Program-made: the position numbers and the translations under genes
Shown: positions 47,321-55,470 of the stretch, piece by piece
How the letters are laid out: every line of letters starts with the position of its first letter
Position numbering within the stretch: the first letter of the stretch is position 1
The notes under the pieces: generated by a model
What the model was told of the DNA's origin: nothing
Seen by the model: the letters and a program-made list of their open reading frames with translations, nothing else
Database searches by the model: none
Source of the DNA: UA16 sp002292325
GTDB taxonomy: Bacteria > Bacteroidota > Bacteroidia > Flavobacteriales_D > Sanyastnellaceae
Assembly (NCBI GenBank): GCA_943788645.1
Contig: CALSRC010000003.1
Span: 1 to 64,000 of the forward strand
DNA: 64,000 nucleotides
Direction of reading: 5' to 3'

Positions 47321-50102
47321 GCGGTGGCATTGATTTTCTATCCCGTTTGTATCGGCTCCAGATGGCAAGGGCAGTTCCCATGGCCATCAGCACGCACCCA
47401 AACCACAATACGTTGATGAGGGGAAACATGACGGCCTGCATGACCACAAAATCTCGACGAACTGATTCGTGCTCCCACACTGTCATATCTAGCGATTCTT
47501 CCGTCGGATCAAAAGATTCGATGCGCATTTTAATGCCGAATCTTTCTGCCTCGTATAGATCAGGAATAATTATGCTGTCTCGCACGATGTAGAGCGGTTC
47601 ATGCAGCTGGCGGGCCGTTTTGTTTTTCAGACGCACGCACGCTGCAATGCCGATGTCTTTTTCCAACAATCCACGTGCAGGCTTCTCTTCATTGGTTATA
47701 GCTCGCAAGCTATCAATGGTCATGAGGGTGTGACCGATGAGCATGCTGTCACCAACTAGCATCGTATGCGTTCGGCCTCCCATCCATCCTTCTTCATCTG
47801 TTTCAGGAGGCGTAACGCGTCCCCATTTGATGTGGGTATACAAATCCTTGTGAAGCCAGTGTCGCGTATCCGGTTCTGGGGCATTGCCCATTTGCTCGTT
47901 GAGTTGGATGCGAGGCTCCAGAGTAAATTGCTTTGGACCTGCAGTTCCTGATTTCCAAATTTGGGCTTCGGCTGCTTGACGTTCATTTGGAAAGGGAATG
48001 AACATCCAGTGGTCTTCCATGTCCTCTGAGAACTGGGCCGACGCGACATGCGATTCGAGAGCTTCAAAGACCATTCCATCAAAGAAAACGACATCACCCG
48101 GAGCATAATTGTGTGGCGCTTTTTCGAAGTAGTCCATTCGGAACTTGACATGAATACCTTCTTGATATCGATCGCGGTAACTCACGAAATAAGGTCCTAA
48201 TGGAAGCGTGTCACCTTCCATGATGAGCAAGTCCTCACGGTTGTTGAGCTCTTCGTTCAGTGTGCTAATATCTCCGATTTGATTTTGTGAGATGATGGCC
48301 TTTTGGCTTGTACTCAGCACAGCACCAAATATCACCAAGCCAAAACCCACGTGGGCCAGCGGAGAGCCAATTTTGCTCCAATGTCCTTTGGCTTTTCGAA
48401 AGAGGTAATCCCCGTTGGAAAACACCGCGAATGCAGCAGAAAAAAGTAAAACAACACGAGGCAATTCCCACCATTCAAATGGAAAAAGAGCGACTAAGAC
48501 TCCTGAAACAAGTATACTGAGGGATAAAGAAAGGATGAGCGATCTGCCGACTTGGGCTACATTGGACTTCTTGTATTTCAGCCATTGAGCGAGCCCCATG
48601 GTTCCCATGATGAGAATGGCCAAAGGAACTTGAACGAGGTGGTAAGTTTGATCCAAGTCTGTTCCTGGTGCGAGGTTGTGTTTGCTCAAATCGGTCAAAA
48701 GTGAGCTGTTCCATTCAGCTCCCAACTTGGATAAGATGGGCCCAAGCGGTTCGAGGAACTGGTTGAATACCGGTAAACTGGTTTGCCATGTGATATGAGC
48801 TGCGCTGACCAGGAAAAGAAGGCTACCAACAAACATCCAAAATTCGCGGCTCCAAACGGATTCTTCCTCCGATGATCGCTCAAAATCAGTGCGATAAGCC
48901 TTGATGGTTGTAAAAGTTAGAGCCAAAAGAAAAACGGCGATGGCCTCGATGACGTACCCTTTTAAAGCAATAACGGTAAGCGCGACTGCGAGGATGGCCA
49001 TTCCGCGTCGCCACTGCACGGATTTAAGGAGCAAGATGTGGGCAAACCCGACAAAGCTGAGCACATACACAAGCAACTGAGGGAGGATGCCGCTATCAAC
49101 AAAACTGTGGACGGAAGTATCTCCGAGAATACCAGACTTGGTCAGGAACGTGCTGTAGAGCACCAGCAGAAAAGAGATGAGCAAAAAATAGAAGGTGCTG
49201 AAAAGCGCCATCGGAGATTTTTTGTTGCGGTTGATGAGCAACAGGTGTGTTCCGGCGACCAAGGTCAGCCAAGGCACGAGGGAGGAGTTTTCAACTGGAT
49301 CCCATGCCCAGAATCCCCCAAAACTCAGTGCTTCATATGCCCAAGCGCCGCCCATCAGGATTCCTGTGCCCAAGATGCCGATTCCAAATACGCCCCAACG
49401 TAACGCCGGCGTCATCCAAGACCGGTCATCCCGCTGAGTCAATCCTGCTACCGCAAATGCGAAGGGCACCGAAGTTGCTGCAAATCCTAGAAAAAGGGTG
49501 GGAGGATGAATGGTCATCCAATAATTTTGAAGCAAAGGGTTGAGTCCTTGTCCGTCCTGGAACATGGGGAACGAGGTGAGGTAATCCAAACGTCCCGTCC
49601 ACGGTAATCCCCAATTATTAGGTGCTTCGCGAAGCAATAAAAATGGATCAAGCCCAAGTTGGAAGTCTCCAAAATATATGCCCAGCAGCATGGAAGACAA
49701 AAACAATTCAATCCCGCTTAACGTTGCCATGACCTTCGCACTCCAGCGGGTCGTGGTGCGGAGTAAAATCAAACCGAGGACATTGTGCCAAAACATCCAG
49801 AGTAAAAATCCTCCTTCTTGTCCACCCCAAAACGCACTAAAAATGAAACGCATGGGCATTTCATTGTTGAGGTGTTTCCAGATGTACTGAAACTCATATC
49901 TGTGCGCTCCGAACAGCGCAAAAATCAGCGCGATACTCGCAAATGTGGAGATCGCATGCAGTTGAAATGCGCGCTTACCTATGTGATTCCATTCCTTCAG
50001 AAAACTGACCACTGCTACGAAAGAAGCCCCAAAAGCGAGCGCAATGAGCGTTCTGCCTAAGAAGGCGACTTCAGTCCATTCTCCGATGTATTCAGGGCTC
50101 AT
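47313..50102 (-). CDS. ccmF: Cytochrome c biogenesis heme lyase, CcmF-type
   Basis: Integral membrane protein of 929 residues with about 14 helices, ligating heme to apocytochrome c in System I. The WWD heme-handling domain is seen near residue 250 (GGAWAYEALSFGGFWAWDPVENSSLVPW), and conserved HPPTLFLGF and His-containing loops (LVLYSTFLTKSGILGDTSVHSF) flank it. A large C-terminal part (about 600-890) is periplasmic. It is longer than Proteobacterial CcmF (about 650), as is usual in Bacteroidota. It follows ccmE directly. CcmH and CcmG are not in the window. Confidence 0.92.
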   Translation of the reverse strand: MSPEYIGEWTEVAFLGRTLIALAFGASFVAVVSFLKEWNHIGKRAFQLHAISTFASIALIFALFGAHRYEFQYIWKHLNNEMPMRFIFSAFWGGQEGGFLLWMFWHNVLGLILLRTTTRWSAKVMATLSGIELFLSSMLLGIYFGDFQLGLDPFLLLREAPNNWGLPWTGRLDYLTSFPMFQDGQGLNPLLQNYWMTIHPPTLFLGFAATSVPFAFAVAGLTQRDDRSWMTPALRWGVFGIGILGTGILMGGAWAYEALSFGGFWAWDPVENSSLVPWLTLVAGTHLLLINRNKKSPMALFSTFYFLLISFLLVLYSTFLTKSGILGDTSVHSFVDSGILPQLLVYVLSFVGFAHILLLKSVQWRRGMAILAVALTVIALKGYVIEAIAVFLLALTFTTIKAYRTDFERSSEEESVWSREFWMFVGSLLFLVSAAHITWQTSLPVFNQFLEPLGPILSKLGAEWNSSLLTDLSKHNLAPGTDLDQTYHLVQVPLAILIMGTMGLAQWLKYKKSNVAQVGRSLILSLSLSILVSGVLVALFPFEWWELPRVVLLFSAAFAVFSNGDYLFRKAKGHWSKIGSPLAHVGFGLVIFGAVLSTSQKAIISQNQIGDISTLNEELNNREDLLIMEGDTLPLGPYFVSYRDRYQEGIHVKFRMDYFEKAPHNYAPGDVVFFDGMVFEALESHVASAQFSEDMEDHWMFIPFPNERQAAEAQIWKSGTAGPKQFTLEPRIQLNEQMGNAPEPDTRHWLHKDLYTHIKWGRVTPPETDEEGWMGGRTHTMLVGDSMLIGHTLMTIDSLRAITNEEKPARGLLEKDIGIAACVRLKNKTARQLHEPLYIVRDSIIIPDLYEAERFGIKMRIESFDPTEESLDMTVWEHESVRRDFVVMQAVMFPLINVLWFGCVLMAMGTALAIWSRYKRDRKSMPPHD

Positions 50103-50513
50103 TTAAGATTCGCCTTGTGTGTCCTCGGATAAGAGGACGTGATTGTTCTCGTTGTACTTTGAGGGACATTTCATCAGCATTTCTGTTGCATGAAATTCAC
50201 CGTCGACTGCACTTCCATAAAGATCAATGGATTCGCTATTTTCCAGACCGGTTGGTTTTGGCTGATTCAGCACGACGCGTTGTGTTTCACCGGCAACATC
50301 GACCATATGAAATGTTGTTTTGGTGGGGTCAACTTCTGGTTCGTAGACCACGGGATAATCCCGATTCAATGTTCCGGAAACCTTGCATTCTTCCCCGGGT
50401 GTTGCTGCTGCCTCGGCGAAATTCACGCTTCGACTGGTGCTTATGAAGGTGGCGATGAAAGAGCCAATTAACGCGCCGATTAAGAGCAAGCTGATAATAT
50501 GGGTTCTCTTCAT
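50103..50513 (-). CDS. ccmE: Cytochrome c maturation heme chaperone CcmE, CxxxY variant
   Basis: 136 residues: one N-terminal anchor helix (IISLLLIGALIGSFIATFI) and a periplasmic OB-fold domain that carries heme covalently before transfer to CcmF. The usual heme-attaching motif HxxxY is replaced by C116-P-S-K-Y120 (MLMKCPSKYNEN), the CxxxY form known from archaea and some sulfate reducers. His108 (FHATEM) is upstream but not at the motif. It lies directly between ccmD-like and ccmF (stop and start abut), which fixes the assignment despite the short, divergent sequence. Confidence 0.88.
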   Translation of the reverse strand: MKRTHIISLLLIGALIGSFIATFISTSRSVNFAEAAATPGEECKVSGTLNRDYPVVYEPEVDPTKTTFHMVDVAGETQRVVLNQPKPTGLENSESIDLYGSAVDGEFHATEMLMKCPSKYNENNHVLLSEDTQGES

Positions 50514-50707
50514 GATGACTGGTTTTGGGAATCATTCAATTTTTCATCCAATGAATCGTTCATGCGTTGAAGGCGTGTTTCCATCCGAACCAGCCAATAT
50601 CCCAATCCTGCAAGGATGATCAAGGCGACTCCTGCAACAACCATGGCTTTACCGCTTCCAAAAAAGAACCCTTCAAGGGGATTGATCTGTAAAAACATAT
50701 GACTCAT
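50510..50707 (-). CDS. Small CcmD-like membrane protein
   Basis: 65 residues with one membrane helix (AMVVAGVALIILAGLGYWLVRM) and a charged cytoplasmic tail (ETRLQRMNDSLDEKL). Position between ccmC and ccmE, size and topology match CcmD, the small factor that helps release holo-CcmE from CcmABC. Sequence identity to CcmD is not strong, so the symbol is withheld. The stop overlaps the ccmE start by four bases, and it begins 1 nt after ccmC. Confidence 0.65.
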   Translation of the reverse strand: MSHMFLQINPLEGFFFGSGKAMVVAGVALIILAGLGYWLVRMETRLQRMNDSLDEKLNDSQNQSS

Positions 50708-50708
50708 T

Positions 50709-51761
50709 TTATCGCAATTGACGCAGTTTTCTTTCGACGATGGACTCTTTTAATCGAATTTGGTACATCCACGTTCCGAGCATCATCCAGCCGAGAACGG
50801 CGGGATAAAAAACAGCACGCAAAGAACTGTCCAAATCGTAACTATTGAACCCCGGGTTCCCACCCTTACCTGGATGCAAGCTTTCAGAAAAACGAGGCAA
50901 AACCATCAGGAGAATGATCAAGATCACAAAGGCGAACAAATTGTAGACAGAGGAGAGGCGTGCCCTCAAACGCACGTCTTGAATCGTAGCCCTTAAGATC
51001 AGATAACCTGCGTAAACGAGCACAGTCACCAGCGCACCATTCAATTGCGGATCATCCACCCACCATGCGCCCCAGGTGTAACGCGCCCACAAGCTACCCG
51101 TGATGAGCCCCAACGTTCCAAATAGCAATCCGATTTGTACACTGGCTTCTGCTTTGGCATCGAAGTTCAAGTCATTGGCAGAAGACAATTGACGAATGGA
51201 TGCGACAAAGCCAATCCCCATCAATAAGAACATCGTGAACCACATGGGAACGTGCAGCATCAAGTTGCGGATCGTCTCCACAATTCGGGGTTGATAGGGG
51301 AAGTGAAACGGCAGTTTGGCCAGAAATTCAGAGATTTCAGGATTGTCCCAGGCGGCTTGCTCGTTGATGAATCGATCGCTCAAAAAAAGGCCGTTTTCCA
51401 AAAGCAGTGTTCCGTCTATCGGATGCGTAACAAGCACATCCCATGACTTGGATGGGACAGTGTACGGCAAGTCCATTCCAACAAGGGCATGTGTAGCGTC
51501 GATGACTTCGATCAATGGCAATGCAGCGAGTTGATTGCCGTGACGCAACACCACCGTCAGGTTTTCAGGAGTTTCCGACCAATGGGTGCCAAATCCAGTG
51601 AGTGCATACACGGGAACTTGATGCTCGACTCCCACCACCAAATCGGCTGTTTTGGTGTCGGTCAACTCAAGCAAGCCCGGCCCTAGTGGTACGAGAAAGA
51701 TCATGCAGAGCACATACCCCAAGAGGGCCAATCCACCTATTTTCCAGCTGCGTTGAATCAT
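50709..51761 (-). CDS. ccmC: Heme exporter / CcmC-type cytochrome c biogenesis protein
   Basis: 350 residues. The C-terminal 200 residues form the CcmC core with six helices and the WWD heme motif GSLWARYTWGAWWVDDPQLNGALVTVLVY near residue 240. The N-terminal part has one helix and an added periplasmic domain of about 120 residues (LVVGVEHQVPVYALTGFGTHW through LSDRFINEQAAWD) not found in Proteobacterial CcmC. CcmC loads heme on CcmE. Gene order ccmB-ccmC-ccmD-ccmE-ccmF supports the call. Confidence 0.9.
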   Translation of the reverse strand: MIQRSWKIGGLALLGYVLCMIFLVPLGPGLLELTDTKTADLVVGVEHQVPVYALTGFGTHWSETPENLTVVLRHGNQLAALPLIEVIDATHALVGMDLPYTVPSKSWDVLVTHPIDGTLLLENGLFLSDRFINEQAAWDNPEISEFLAKLPFHFPYQPRIVETIRNLMLHVPMWFTMFLLMGIGFVASIRQLSSANDLNFDAKAEASVQIGLLFGTLGLITGSLWARYTWGAWWVDDPQLNGALVTVLVYAGYLILRATIQDVRLRARLSSVYNLFAFVILIILLMVLPRFSESLHPGKGGNPGFNSYDLDSSLRAVFYPAVLGWMMLGTWMYQIRLKESIVERKLRQLR

Positions 51762-51767
51762 CGCTTT

Positions 51768-52439
51768 TTACTCACGCCAAAGGTAAGGGAAGAGGATGTA
51801 CCCAAGGGCAGTAAACCCCCCGGTTAAAGTTGCCAAAAAAAGCAAGTGATGAGCTGTGTCTCCAAAGGCTATGCCTTTCATGATATCCATTCCATAGCGC
51901 GTTGCAACTAAAATAACAGGAATGATCAAAGGCAATCCGAGGACGGCAATGAGGCTGAACCCCCCGCCAGCGCGCGTTGCCAAAGCTTGAATCATTGCGA
52001 GCAGTGAAGCCAAGGCAAGCGCAGTTGCTTCAATCCCAATAAAAAAATAAAAGATGCCATTGCCCACAAATGGATCCAATCCCAAAAACAGGAGGAATGC
52101 GGCGAAGATGAGGGCGCCGAGTGCCAACAGCATCAAACTGTAATAAACGATTCTGGCTAAAAGCCAGTTTTGTGGTCGTACGGTATGCAGAAGAAAACTG
52201 CGCATTTCCGGTGCATCATCTGCCCAAGGTTTCGACACGGCATTGAAGGCCGTAAAAAGTAAGACCACCCAGGCCAAAGCATTCCAGCTTTCGCGCTCAG
52301 CATGCATGCCCGTCGCTTGATAACACGTATATACTGCAGCTATTGCGAACACTGCAAGTCCAGCAATGCCATGTTTATTCCGCATCTCTACACGAATTGC
52401 GTGCTGGACCAAAAAGCGGATGTCTGCGACACGGCTCAT
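51768..52439 (-). CDS. ccmB: Heme exporter subunit CcmB
   Basis: 223-residue integral membrane protein with six helices, permease part of the CcmAB ABC complex that releases holo-CcmE. VQHAIRVEMRNKHGIAGLAVFA at the N-terminus and MEMR/KSFLL-like positions fit the family; FLGLDPFVGNGIFYFFIGIEATALALASLLAMIQ is helices 3-4. No ccmA lies nearby. Its start overlaps the exonuclease stop by four bases and ccmC starts 6 nt downstream. Confidence 0.82.
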   Translation of the reverse strand: MSRVADIRFLVQHAIRVEMRNKHGIAGLAVFAIAAVYTCYQATGMHAERESWNALAWVVLLFTAFNAVSKPWADDAPEMRSFLLHTVRPQNWLLARIVYYSLMLLALGALIFAAFLLFLGLDPFVGNGIFYFFIGIEATALALASLLAMIQALATRAGGGFSLIAVLGLPLIIPVILVATRYGMDIMKGIAFGDTAHHLLFLATLTGGFTALGYILFPYLWRE

Positions 52440-53011
52440 TGTTTGGATGCATTTGAAGTTTTGACCAAGGCCATTGGTTTGGCGATCACCTGAAAGAGCC
52501 GCGCCATATTTCGCGCATCTTCAATGGCCCGATGTTGAGTCCCTTGGTAGGACAGCCCCTCCATTTCCATGGCAGATTTGAGTCCGATTTGGTTTTTACT
52601 GCCCTTCCATTTGCTATAGTGATGTTGCAAGCATGCATGGTACCGAAGCCATGGTAGGTCCATATCATGTAAATCTCCATCGCTCAATAGTTGCCTCTTG
52701 TCGAATTCACCCCAACTCATAAGAACCGCACGGTTATCCTGGGGGGCGATCCAATCTTCAAAGTCCTCAATGGCCTCGTCGAAATGAGGTGCTCCCTCAA
52801 TATCCGATTGGGTAATGCTGGTCAGTTGAGTGCAAAACTTGGAAATCTCAGGATGCAGGGTAGGGCGGACAAACGCACAAAACTCATCGATGATCCTTAA
52901 TGATTCATCCACTTTCACAGCTCCTATTTCTATTACCTCCACACGTTTTGGCGCACGACTCCTCCAACAAGTCGCTTCGAGGTCATAAATGATAAACTGC
53001 CGATCTTCCAT
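52436..53011 (-). CDS. ERI1/KapD-like 3'-5' exonuclease
   Basis: 191 residues, DEDDh exonuclease. FIIYDLEATCW holds the first Asp/Glu pair, LMSWGEFDKRQLL the second, and GLSYQGTQHRAIEDARNMARLFQ the C-terminal His and Asp. The ATCW and QLTSITQSDIEGAP blocks are typical of the ERI1 (RNA exonuclease) subgroup rather than polymerase proofreading. It heads the ccm run, overlapping ccmB by four bases, and has a TATCTTTG box 15 nt upstream. Substrate unknown; a link to cytochrome assembly is positional only. Confidence 0.82.
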   Translation of the reverse strand: MEDRQFIIYDLEATCWRSRAPKRVEVIEIGAVKVDESLRIIDEFCAFVRPTLHPEISKFCTQLTSITQSDIEGAPHFDEAIEDFEDWIAPQDNRAVLMSWGEFDKRQLLSDGDLHDMDLPWLRYHACLQHHYSKWKGSKNQIGLKSAMEMEGLSYQGTQHRAIEDARNMARLFQVIAKPMALVKTSNASKQ

Positions 53012-53018
53012 GCAAGTT

Positions 53019-53026
53019 CAAAGATA
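53019..53026 (-). promoter_or_regulatory. Promoter box TATCTTTG of the exonuclease-ccm operon
   Basis: A perfect TAnnTTTG reading 53026 to 53019 on the minus strand, 15 nt before the ATG at 53011. It is divergent from the sirtuin box 23 bp away. Confidence 0.55.
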
Positions 53027-53048
53027 CTTGATTCCGAGGTAGGCGCTG

Positions 53049-53056
53049 TACCTTGC
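53049..53056 (+). promoter_or_regulatory. Promoter box TACCTTGC 12 nt before the sirtuin start
   Basis: TACCTTGC at 53049-53056, first base exactly 12 nt before the ATG at 53061. Confidence 0.45.
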
Positions 53057-53060
53057 TTGC

Positions 53061-53777
53061 ATGGTAACCCACAGATACCCAGAACGGATAGTGGTGTTGA
53101 CGGGAGCAGGCATGAGCGCCGAAAGTGGCATCGAGACGTTCCGCGGTGCCGGAGGATTGTGGGAGGGATACCGATTGGAAGAAGTGGCAACACCGGAAGC
53201 TTGGACGCGTCAGCCAGAGATGGTTCGTAGATTTTACAATGAGCGGCGCAGGAACTTGATGCAATCGGAACCGAACAAAGGCCACGAATTGCTGGCTGAA
53301 TGGCAATCAAGGACTTCCGTGCAGATTATCACTCAAAACGTCGATGATTTGCATGAACGAGCGGGTTCGAAGGACGTACTTCACTTACACGGGGAGTTGA
53401 TGAAATCCCGTAGTTGCGGACCGAATGCATCAATCATGGACATGGTAAAGTGGGAAATGACTTCGAATGATCGCTGCCCTGATGGGTTTCCAATTCGACC
53501 ACATATCGTCTGGTTTGGTGAGCCAGTTCCTAATATGAGTGAAGCGATAGAAAAGGTGAGGAGTGCAGATTGCCTTGTCGTGATTGGAACTTCGCTGCAA
53601 GTGTACCCGGCAGCTCAACTTGCTTTTGAGGCAGACGACCAAGCGCGCATTCACCTGATTGATCCGCAAGCTGAAAGCCTCAATCAAATGGGGGCTAAAA
53701 TCTGGCCCATGAAGGCATCTGAGGGTTTGAAAGAGCTCGACCAAAAATGGTTTGGTCGGAGGGACTCATTGATTTAG
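53061..53777 (+). CDS. cobB: Sirtuin, class III-type NAD-dependent lysine deacylase
   Basis: 238 residues. NAD-binding GAGMSAESGIETFRGAGGLW (residues 15-34), TQNVDDLHERAG (91-102) and catalytic His110 in LHLHGEL. Tyr59 and Arg62 in RFYNERR are the YxxR pair that selects succinyl/malonyl-lysine in class III sirtuins such as SIRT5 and E. coli CobB. The zinc-ribbon region is reduced: only C119 (RSCGPN) and C139 (DRCPDG) are seen, as in some CobB relatives. The ATG at 53061 follows the promoter box with a 4 nt space, suggesting a leaderless transcript. Confidence 0.92.
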   Translation: MVTHRYPERIVVLTGAGMSAESGIETFRGAGGLWEGYRLEEVATPEAWTRQPEMVRRFYNERRRNLMQSEPNKGHELLAEWQSRTSVQIITQNVDDLHERAGSKDVLHLHGELMKSRSCGPNASIMDMVKWEMTSNDRCPDGFPIRPHIVWFGEPVPNMSEAIEKVRSADCLVVIGTSLQVYPAAQLAFEADDQARIHLIDPQAESLNQMGAKIWPMKASEGLKELDQKWFGRRDSLI

Positions 53778-53787
53778 ATATGCCTCT

Positions 53788-55317
53788 CTAGGCAGAAGGC
53801 TTTCCCCTTTTGCGCCAAGCACCCGAATCATTGCCTGGTGACGTCACTTTTGAATGAGAGATTCCCGCGGTCGTGTTCCGGTTGGTCAAAGCAACGGCTA
53901 ATTCAGCGAGCGATTCTTTGGAGAGCATTCCTGGCCGCTCCATTGCTTTGGGGCTAAAGAACTGTTCGACAAAATGGGTGTCAAAATTACCGGATCTAAA
54001 GGAAGGATGATCAATGGCAAAACGTCCAAAATCCAATGTTGTGCGAACGCCAACCACGTGGTAGTCATCAATGGCACGTATGCACCGATCAATGGCCGTT
54101 TGTCGGTCATCCGCGTGAACAACTAGTTTCGCGAGCATTGGGTCATAATGTATGACGACTTCCTGACCTTCTTCGACGCCATCGTCCACGCGAATTCCCG
54201 GTCCTACAGGAGGGCGATAAAGTGTCAATTGCCCTGTATCAGGCATAAATCCCTCGCTCGCGTTCTCTGCATACACCCGGATTTCAATGGCATGTCCCCG
54301 TATGCTCAATTCATCTTGTTTAAAAGAGAGAGGGTGGCCTTCCGCAATGCGAATTTGTTCGCGGACCAAGTCGACATTGGTAATGCATTCCGTAACCGGA
54401 TGCTCCACCTGCAGTCGGGTGTTCATTTCAAGGAAGTAAAAACGATGCTGATCGTCCAATAAAAACTCCACAGTCCCGGCACCAACGTACCCGCAGCTTC
54501 GTGCTACCTCAACAGCACTTTGGCCCATCTTCTCTCTCAGTTCCTCTGAAAGTACCGCCGATGGCGCTTCTTCCACAACCTTCTGATGGCGCCGCTGGAT
54601 GCTGCATTCACGTTCAAACAGGTGCACCACGTTACCGTGCTGATCTGCTAAAATTTGAACTTCGATGTGCCGAGGAGATGTGACGAAGCGTTCGATGAAA
54701 ACAGCCCCATCGCCAAAGGCGTTGACAGCTTCAGAAACAGCTCGTTCAAAGCTGTTCTCCAATTCTTTGGCTTCGCGAACGATTCGCATTCCTTTGCCTC
54801 CTCCTCCGGCGCTGGCCTTAATCAACAAAGGATATCCGATGGATTCGCCTACTTCAAGTGCTTCTTGAGGTGTATGAACGGGGTGGTCTGTTCCAGGTAC
54901 CAAAGGCACACCGAAAGGTTTGACCGTTTCTTTAGCGGTGAGTTTGGACCCCATCGTCTCAATGGCGTGGGGTCTTGGACCAATGAACCTGATGCCCGCT
55001 GATTCTACATCGGATGCGAATTGGGCGTTTTCTGAAAGAAATCCATATCCAGGATGAATGGCATCCGCACCAGTGGACTTTGCGGCATCAATGATTTTTG
55101 AGCCCAAAAGATAACTTTCGGAAGAAGCGGCAGGGCCGATGTGAACCGCTTCGTCAGCGAACCGAGAAAAAACGGAATCTTTATCAGCATCTGAGTAAAC
55201 GGCAACTGTTTTGATGCCCATTTCCTTCGCCGTGCGCATGACCCTCAAAGCAATTTCGCCGCGGTTTGCGATCAAAATTTTTCGAATGGGATGGGGGACA
55301 ATCGGGTTCAAAATCAA
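53788..55317 (-). CDS. Biotin carboxylase subunit of an acyl-CoA carboxylase (AccC/PccA type)
   Basis: About 509 residues, ATP-grasp enzyme that carboxylates biotin on a separate carrier. IRKILIANRGEIALRVMRTAKEMG, DAIHPGYGFLSENAQFA, IKASAGGGGKGMRIV (ATP loop), ECSIQRRHQKVVEEAPSA and FLEMNTRLQVEHPVTE are diagnostic. The ECSIQRRHQKVVEEAPSAV block suggests the propionyl-type paralogue rather than AccC of fatty-acid synthesis. No biotinyl domain is present. No ATG fits: a longer frame begins inside the SRP RNA (TTG 55335), so the start is probably the TTG at 55317 or 55311. Confidence 0.88.
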   Translation of the reverse strand: MILNPIVPHPIRKILIANRGEIALRVMRTAKEMGIKTVAVYSDADKDSVFSRFADEAVHIGPAASSESYLLGSKIIDAAKSTGADAIHPGYGFLSENAQFASDVESAGIRFIGPRPHAIETMGSKLTAKETVKPFGVPLVPGTDHPVHTPQEALEVGESIGYPLLIKASAGGGGKGMRIVREAKELENSFERAVSEAVNAFGDGAVFIERFVTSPRHIEVQILADQHGNVVHLFERECSIQRRHQKVVEEAPSAVLSEELREKMGQSAVEVARSCGYVGAGTVEFLLDDQHRFYFLEMNTRLQVEHPVTECITNVDLVREQIRIAEGHPLSFKQDELSIRGHAIEIRVYAENASEGFMPDTGQLTLYRPPVGPGIRVDDGVEEGQEVVIHYDPMLAKLVVHADDRQTAIDRCIRAIDDYHVVGVRTTLDFGRFAIDHPSFRSGNFDTHFVEQFFSPKAMERPGMLSKESLAELAVALTNRNTTAGISHSKVTSPGNDSGAWRKRGKPSA

Positions 55318-55327
55318 AGGGGGAAAA

Positions 55328-55427
55328 AAGGGCAAGCGATTCCTATCGCACCGCTACAACCGTCTACCCTTGCTGCCTTCCGGCCCTGGGGGAGTCGACG
55401 GGAGCTGGTCGTAAGAGACTTGCCCCC
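55328..55427 (-). ncRNA. ffs: Signal recognition particle RNA (small bacterial type)
   Basis: On the minus strand the highly conserved domain IV is readable: CCAGGGCCGGAAGGCAGCA with the GGAA tetraloop at about 55377. The ends pair as GGGCAAG (55425-55419) with CTTGCCC (55336-55330), giving a hairpin of about 100 nt, and a T6 run follows for termination. A perfect TATCTTTG promoter box precedes the 5' end. This RNA binds Ffh for co-translational membrane targeting. 5' and 3' ends are within a few bases. Confidence 0.93.
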
Positions 55428-55429
55428 GG

Positions 55430-55437
55430 CAAAGATA
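55430..55437 (-). promoter_or_regulatory. Promoter box TATCTTTG of SRP RNA
   Basis: A perfect TAnnTTTG reading 55437 to 55430 on the minus strand; with a 4 nt spacer the transcript would begin near 55425, the predicted 5' end of the RNA stem. Because the product is a non-coding RNA, this sets the box-to-start distance without help from a start codon. Confidence 0.65.
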
Positions 55438-55458
55438 CCATCAAAATAGTCGTTGCAC

Positions 55459-55466
55459 TACCTTGC
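55459..55466 (+). promoter_or_regulatory. Promoter box TACCTTGC 12 nt before the DUF4199 gene
   Basis: TACCTTGC at 55459-55466, first base exactly 12 nt before the ATG at 55471. Confidence 0.45.
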
Positions 55467-55470
55467 AGGC

